DNA of 64,000 bases. It comes from an uncultured Bilophila sp. Its GTDB lineage: Bacteria > Desulfobacterota > Desulfovibrionia > Desulfovibrionales > Desulfovibrionaceae. The position numbers and the translations under genes are program-made. Positions 59,752 through 64,000 of this stretch are shown in pieces (the stretch's first letter is position 1; the number at the start of each line of letters is the position of its first letter). A model generated the notes under the pieces. The model worked only from the letters and a program-made list of their open reading frames with translations, ran no database searches and was not told where the DNA came from. Location: the NCBI GenBank assembly GCA_910585945.1, contig CAJUHZ010000001.1, forward strand, positions 1-64,000. The letters run 5' to 3'.

Positions 59752-61094
59752 TTATCGATTTCGTTTCGCAAAAAGAACAGGCTCTGACTCACAGCGAAAC
59801 CAGAATGTATATTCTGGGCATAATCTTGTAAGATACTGCGGTATCTGCCAAAAATCATCCTTTTTATGGTAAAGAGCTATCGAGCAAATTGGAGTTTGAC
59901 TTGAAATTGTCTTTTGTGCCCCAATTAACATCTGCATTTCTGAACCTTCTATATCAGATTTAATAAAATCAATTTTTAAATTTCTATCTGAACAGAAGCT
60001 ATCTAATGAAGTTGATTCAATTGTTATATATCTATGAGAGAGAGAGAGAGAGAGAGAGAATCTTCTTTTTTTACTTCAGAAACAAGAGAAGCTCCAGAAT
60101 TACTATGCGCATTAAGCGCGATAGAGAATGCAGAATTACGATCCGATAGAGCTAAAGGAACAATTTCAACATTATCACAATGGTTAATATGCATATTTCT
60201 TCTGGCGAAGTCTGCCGATTCCGGTACAGCCTCAAAGGCAAAAACCTTGCCGCTTTCTCCAACCTTTCTGCTGAAATAACATGCTGTATCCCCAATAAAG
60301 GCTCCAGCGTCGATGACGACGTTTCCAGGGCGAGCCTCTACTACACCTGCAATGGCATATTGCTCATAAACAAAAGTATCCCTGTAGAAAAACTGGCGTA
60401 CATCTTCCCGACAGCCTTCGAGAATCGGAAAATTATACTGTGCAGCCTCTCTTTGCTTGCGCCATGCGGCTGTCCGCATCGGAGGCATGACGGGGTAACA
60501 CGTCTCGACCCCTTTGAATACATGCGCTTTGATACGCTGCCTCAAAAATGTTGCGAATGAATCACGTGAAATATCATCACCCAGCTTATCCATGAAACCC
60601 TGTGCCCAAGCCCCGTATTCCTGCACATAAAACTGGCGCGCTTCATCAATTCGCCGATTTAAAACATCCATATATTCATCCGGGGCATGTGAAAGAATCA
60701 AATCAACGTGAAACTCTTCATCAAAAAGTTTTGCTATATCTCTAATATGAGAACGAATATTTCCATCAATATCTTGAGGAACAGGTATTGCTATCTTTCC
60801 AGAATTTAATACAAAAGGAGAGAGTCCCAAACTCGAGGCAATTACAAGCAACAATTCCTCTCGTGTACGCCATTCACCAGATAAAGCATAAATAGGTATT
60901 GTGCTAAGAGCACTAAAAAATATGGATTCAGTATAATCTGATTTTCCATTTGTATCATATGAAACATATTTATGCTGATTCTGCATGAGAATATCATCAT
61001 CAGAATCAATATAAAGTATATATATATTTCTCTTATATGAAATATTGCGCACAAATTTTTCAATCATGTTAAATGTAGATTCCACAACTCGCAT
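59752..61094 (-). pseudogene. FkbM methyltransferase gene split by a (TC)12 tract (phase-variable, OFF in this sequence)
   Basis: The upstream frame carries the first half of an FkbM domain: VVIDAGAFIGDTACYFSRKV, KVFAFEAVPES and NSGASLVSEV. It then enters Ser-Leu repeats and stops at 60024. The matching second half (TSLDSFCSDRNLKIDFIKSD, then IEGSEMQMLIGA and a tail to 59752) is intact in another frame directly after the tract. With 11 or 14 TC units the two halves join into one protein (446 aa with 11 units); with 12 or 13 they do not. I chose the ATG at 61094, with GGAG nine bases before it; an ATG at 61109 is the alternative. The gene is AT-rich. Confidence 0.88.
60036..60059 (-). repeat. 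Dinucleotide microsatellite (TC)12 inside the FkbM gene
   Basis: Twelve TC units on the coding strand separate the two halves of the FkbM domain. They code for (Ser-Leu)4 in the present frame and are followed three codons later by TAA. Confidence 0.95.
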
Positions 61095-61116
61095 ATACCG
61101 ATTCTCCATTATAAAA

Positions 61117-62655
61117 CTACAAGGAATTAATATGGTTCTTCAAAAACTGGCGATCAATTTTACCGTTTGTATTCCGGGGCATTTCAGGAAGATACTTATA
61201 TACTGAAGGAACCATATACCGGGGCAAAACTTCGCCAAGCTTCCGGCGCAGTTCCTTTTCCGGCAGGGGAGAAGGCGCTTCGCAGAGCAAAACAATTCTT
61301 TTATGCTCCGCATCATAAAGAGCGCAACAATTTGGCGCGATCTTGAGAGTATTGACCGCCACATGTTCGATTTCCGCCAATTCGATGCGGTAGCCCATGT
61401 GCTTGATCAGCGTGTCTTTTCTCCCTCGGAACACCAGCTCGCCGTATTCGTTCCAGGCGACGACATCGCCTGTGCGGTATATGAACTCCGGGTAGGCCGC
61501 ATTGAGGGGATTCTGAACAAAGGCGGCGGCGGTTTTTTCCGGGTTGTTGTAATAGCCGGCCGCCAGGGAGGAACCGCGCACGCACAGTTCTCCCTCCTCG
61601 CCTGCGCTGCCTGGCCACACAGGTTCGTCGTTGTCATTCAGGACCAGAATGCCGGTATTATGGAAGGGTTTGCCGATGGGAATAGGCTCGTCATCGCGCA
61701 AGTCGCGCTGCACAACGTGGTACAGACAATCAAGCGTGATTTCTATAGGCCCGTAAAAATTGGCAAACGTGGTATGCGGCTGCATCTTGCGCCAGTAGTT
61801 GAACTTGGCTGTGGGAAACACCTCGCCTGCAAACCAGGCCATTCTGAGATCTGGAAGGGGAACCTGAGCGAGAAGATCCATGTTGGCGATGTTGACCATG
61901 ATGGTCGGCACCCAAAACAGGAACGTCACGCGCAACGCAGCCATAAGCTCCAACAGGCGAATCGGAAAGGCCGCATGACTTTCCGGCACGAGCGCCAGCG
62001 TGCAGCCTTTGGCCATGAGCATGCACAACTCGAAACTGAAAATGTCAAAGACCACTGGCGAGAGGCTGGCGACGACTTCTCCATCGCCTACAAGGCCGGC
62101 CTCGCACACAACCTCGGTGAAGTCGATGAAACTGCGGTGATTGAGAGCTACGGCCTTGGGCGTGCCTGTAGAGCCGGAAGTGTTGATGACGCACAACAGA
62201 TCGGTGTCAATGCACCGTCCCCGCAAGGCCAGCACCGCCGCCCGTTTCTCCTGATCAAGAACGGGCTGGCCATGCGGAAGTTCCCACACCCGATCGATCC
62301 CTTGCGGCAGGGTTGACTGCCGCCCGGATCCCGTCACAACCAGCGCAGGACGCGTCTGCTCCAGAATGTTCGCCAGCCGCTGTTCCGGACTCTTGACGTC
62401 CAGATTCATATAGGCGTTGCCGCTGTAAAGAACGGCCAGATCCGCAACCACCGCGTCCAGACTCTTCGGCAAATGAACAGCCACAACAAGGCCGATACGG
62501 CCGTCAAGTTGCTGGCTGATGCGGGCCGCCGCGTCAAGAACGTAGTCATACAATTGCTGAAACGTGATGGTTTTGTCGCCGTCATGCACAGCGATACGGT
62601 CAGGATGCGCCTTTACCGTTGCTTCAAAATACTGTGTGATGTGCGTCAAGTACAT
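61117..62655 (-). CDS. Stand-alone amino acid adenylation (AMP-binding) enzyme, 512 aa
   Basis: This ANL-superfamily adenylating enzyme has the core motifs CVINTSGSTGTPKAVALNHR, NFYGPIEITLDCLYHVV, GEEGELCVRGSSLAAGYYNN, YRTGDVVAWNEYGELVFRGR with KDTLIKHMGYRIELAEIE, and the final NTNGKIDRQFLK lysine. It resembles DltA or NRPS A-domains but has no carrier-protein domain attached and none is seen in the window. It probably activates an amino or hydroxy acid to be attached to a sugar. The ATG at 62655 has AGGAG eight bases upstream. Confidence 0.9.
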   Translation of the reverse strand: MYLTHITQYFEATVKAHPDRIAVHDGDKTITFQQLYDYVLDAAARISQQLDGRIGLVVAVHLPKSLDAVVADLAVLYSGNAYMNLDVKSPEQRLANILEQTRPALVVTGSGRQSTLPQGIDRVWELPHGQPVLDQEKRAAVLALRGRCIDTDLLCVINTSGSTGTPKAVALNHRSFIDFTEVVCEAGLVGDGEVVASLSPVVFDIFSFELCMLMAKGCTLALVPESHAAFPIRLLELMAALRVTFLFWVPTIMVNIANMDLLAQVPLPDLRMAWFAGEVFPTAKFNYWRKMQPHTTFANFYGPIEITLDCLYHVVQRDLRDDEPIPIGKPFHNTGILVLNDNDEPVWPGSAGEEGELCVRGSSLAAGYYNNPEKTAAAFVQNPLNAAYPEFIYRTGDVVAWNEYGELVFRGRKDTLIKHMGYRIELAEIEHVAVNTLKIAPNCCALYDAEHKRIVLLCEAPSPLPEKELRRKLGEVLPRYMVPSVYKYLPEMPRNTNGKIDRQFLKNHINSL

Positions 62656-62665
62656 GCGCAAGCTC

Positions 62666-63460
62666 CTATGCCACATTGTCGACTGGGCGGAAAATCCCGC
62701 TCACGGCACTCTGAAACACGTCCCGCCAGTAGGTTTGATCGTGTTCTCCTTCCGAAAGACGCAAGGCGACAGGGCAGCCATGTCGGGCGCACACCCTTTC
62801 AAGCGCTCTGCTCTGCGGCAGGCTCAGATAGTCCTGCTCTCCACAGTACAAATCCACGCGAGGCAACAGGGAACCCTGTTCCCGCCTTTTCTGAAGAAGG
62901 CGCTCAAGATCAACCTCATCCCGCACATCGCCCCTTTCATCCAGCAAGCAACGGCGCATGACGCGCTCAAACGCCGCATACAGGGCGCGTTGGGCGCGGT
63001 TTTTCATCATTCGATCATCCGGCGGCACCCGACAGTCAAAGACGCCCGAAATGGCGGCGGCGGCTCCGAACGCGCCGCTGTCCAAGGCCCAACGGACAGC
63101 TCCAAAACCTCCCATGGAAACGCCGATGGCGGCGTTGTCCTCCGTCCGGCGCGACAAGGGAAGGATTTCGCGCATGGCATCCAGCAACTCGTTCAGAAAA
63201 TCCGCCTGATTTTCATATCTGGAGTTGACAAAGTAGCCGTTCCCCAAACTGGGCGCGATCACGGCCACCTGCTCCCGCTCGACAATGCCGGCCGCATCAA
63301 GACTGTCAAAAAAGAAATCTCCGTTGCTCATGGCGCAGTGCAAGGCCCACACGGCACGATACGGCGGCTCGGTCGCGCCGAAACCGTAGGGCACAGCCGC
63401 CGCAACCTCCACAGGCTGAAGCAGCGCTGTGGAAGGCAGAGTTATACGCAGGCGCATCAT
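62666..63460 (-). CDS. Alpha/beta-hydrolase, esterase D-like, 264 aa
   Basis: The nucleophile elbow GVSMGGFGAVRWALD marks the catalytic serine. A VDLYCGEQDYLSLPQSRALE segment contains the acid and GEHDQTYWRDVF the histidine, as in esterase D/putative esterase proteins. It could remove or transfer acyl groups in the cluster, or act as a thioesterase for the adenylating enzyme ten bases below. The double ATG at 63457-63460 overlaps the upstream stop codon as ATGATGA. Confidence 0.85.
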   Translation of the reverse strand: MMRLRITLPSTALLQPVEVAAAVPYGFGATEPPYRAVWALHCAMSNGDFFFDSLDAAGIVEREQVAVIAPSLGNGYFVNSRYENQADFLNELLDAMREILPLSRRTEDNAAIGVSMGGFGAVRWALDSGAFGAAAAISGVFDCRVPPDDRMMKNRAQRALYAAFERVMRRCLLDERGDVRDEVDLERLLQKRREQGSLLPRVDLYCGEQDYLSLPQSRALERVCARHGCPVALRLSEGEHDQTYWRDVFQSAVSGIFRPVDNVA

Positions 63461-64000
63461 GGGCGGTTGCCCTTCTCCGCGCCCTGGTCGCATACAGGCG
63501 TCCACAGCATGTTGTAAATCACAACATCATCAGGCTGTTGATTACTTTTTTTGGCGTGCTTCACAAGTTTTTGCCGGCTTGCATCCCGCCACCCAAGGGC
63601 GCGCACATTTTTTTTGCTCTGTTTTGTGAAATGATCCTGCACAAAACTCGCAAGAGCCATGAAGAAACCTTCTCTGCGGTATTCCTTGCGCGTTACGTCA
63701 TAAAGACTATGCAGCGCATTCTTATGCATATGAAAATAATGAAGCGAAGCTATTTTCGCGTCCTGACGCAAAACGGCAACCTCTCCCCGGAGAATATGTT
63801 CCCGAATGGCGCTCAACTCAGGCAGATTGTCCGCCACAAGATCAAATTCTTCCTTCAAAAGCTCCAGAATTTCTTCGGCGTCTCCGGGATCGGCAAACGA
63901 CATACAGTCGCGGTATTCGTCGGCATAGGGGCGCATGGCGTTCAATACCTTTTCAGGAGCGCGCTTGAGCTGCATGCGCAACAGCTTTTTGGTCAATACA
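63457..64000 (-). CDS. GNAT-like acyltransferase, partial (runs off the right edge)
   Basis: The open frame continues past the window end, so the N-terminus is missing. What is visible (about 180 residues) has a GNAT-like order. A helix rich in acidic residues is followed by the strand GEVAVLRQDAKIASLHYFHM, then a TRKEYRREGFFMALASFV segment in the position of the acetyl-CoA loop, and VRALGWRDASRQKLVKH. Assignment is by pattern only. It overlaps the esterase start, so it belongs to the same operon. Confidence 0.6.
   Translation of the reverse strand, partial: VLTKKLLRMQLKRAPEKVLNAMRPYADEYRDCMSFADPGDAEEILELLKEEFDLVADNLPELSAIREHILRGEVAVLRQDAKIASLHYFHMHKNALHSLYDVTRKEYRREGFFMALASFVQDHFTKQSKKNVRALGWRDASRQKLVKHAKKSNQQPDDVVIYNMLWTPVCDQGAEKGNRP

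Overview
The window looks like a chromosomal segment of a sulfate-reducing or related desulfovibrio (Desulfobacterota, Desulfovibrionaceae type). The main reason is a complete six-gene hmc operon: a 16-heme cytochrome plus the HmcB-F membrane and Fe-S subunits. A TrmD fused to a second methyltransferase domain, TRAP transporters and a single polar-type flagellin fit the same picture. Most of the segment is GC-rich with tightly packed operons. Parts of the right end are clearly AT-richer.

Layout. 0.5-3.8 kb (minus): a small unknown gene, a flagellin-like protein, a DUF1640 coiled-coil membrane protein, and pyrD-pyrK. 4.1-5.0 kb (plus): a GNAT protein. 5.5-12.6 kb (plus): hmcABCDEF, closed by an intrinsic terminator, then a MATE exporter. 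14.6-24.9 kb (mostly minus): a TPR protein, carA, kdsB, a TRAP transporter (dctP, then a terminator, then dctQM), ribB behind an FMN riboswitch, and smpB-rsmI-yraN-rnhB. 24.9-37.3 kb (minus): rplS, trmD, tkt, rpe, a merR-type gene, the pheT-pheS-rplT-rpmI-infC-thrS translation cluster, and tRNA-Val with its promoter and terminator. 37.4-43.1 kb (minus): HU, an M23 peptidase, gatB, a DUF4254 protein and nadK. 43.4-48.8 kb (plus): gmhA, an FmdB-type zinc ribbon, hemC, a DsbA-like protein, ribF, and flagellin with a sigma-28 promoter.

48.8-64 kb is accessory DNA. Directly after flagellin lies a tandem ~280 bp duplication. Each copy carries an identical 23-codon ORF for a Leu/Ala/Val-rich hydrophobic peptide with its own promoter, a Shine-Dalgarno sequence and a 5'-3' long-range pairing. 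This is the architecture of a type I toxin mRNA and is the best candidate for an undescribed system. Next comes a minus-strand cluster: a beta-propeller-like protein, a Rid/FkbO-like protein, a B12-type radical SAM enzyme, a formyltransferase, a NeuD/PglD-like acetyltransferase, two FkbM methyltransferases, an AAC(3)-like acyltransferase, an SDR, an adenylating enzyme, an esterase and a GNAT fragment. It reads as a glycan or flagellin decoration locus. One FkbM gene is out of frame at a (TC)12 tract, so it looks like a phase-variable gene in the OFF state. An (AG)17 tract lies upstream of the Rid-like gene.

Two dispersed intergenic repeat families run through the window. One is a ~130 bp MITE-like element with terminal inverted repeats; one copy sits between rpmI and rplT and supplies the rpmI stop codon. 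The other is a ~55 bp hairpin-forming repeat.
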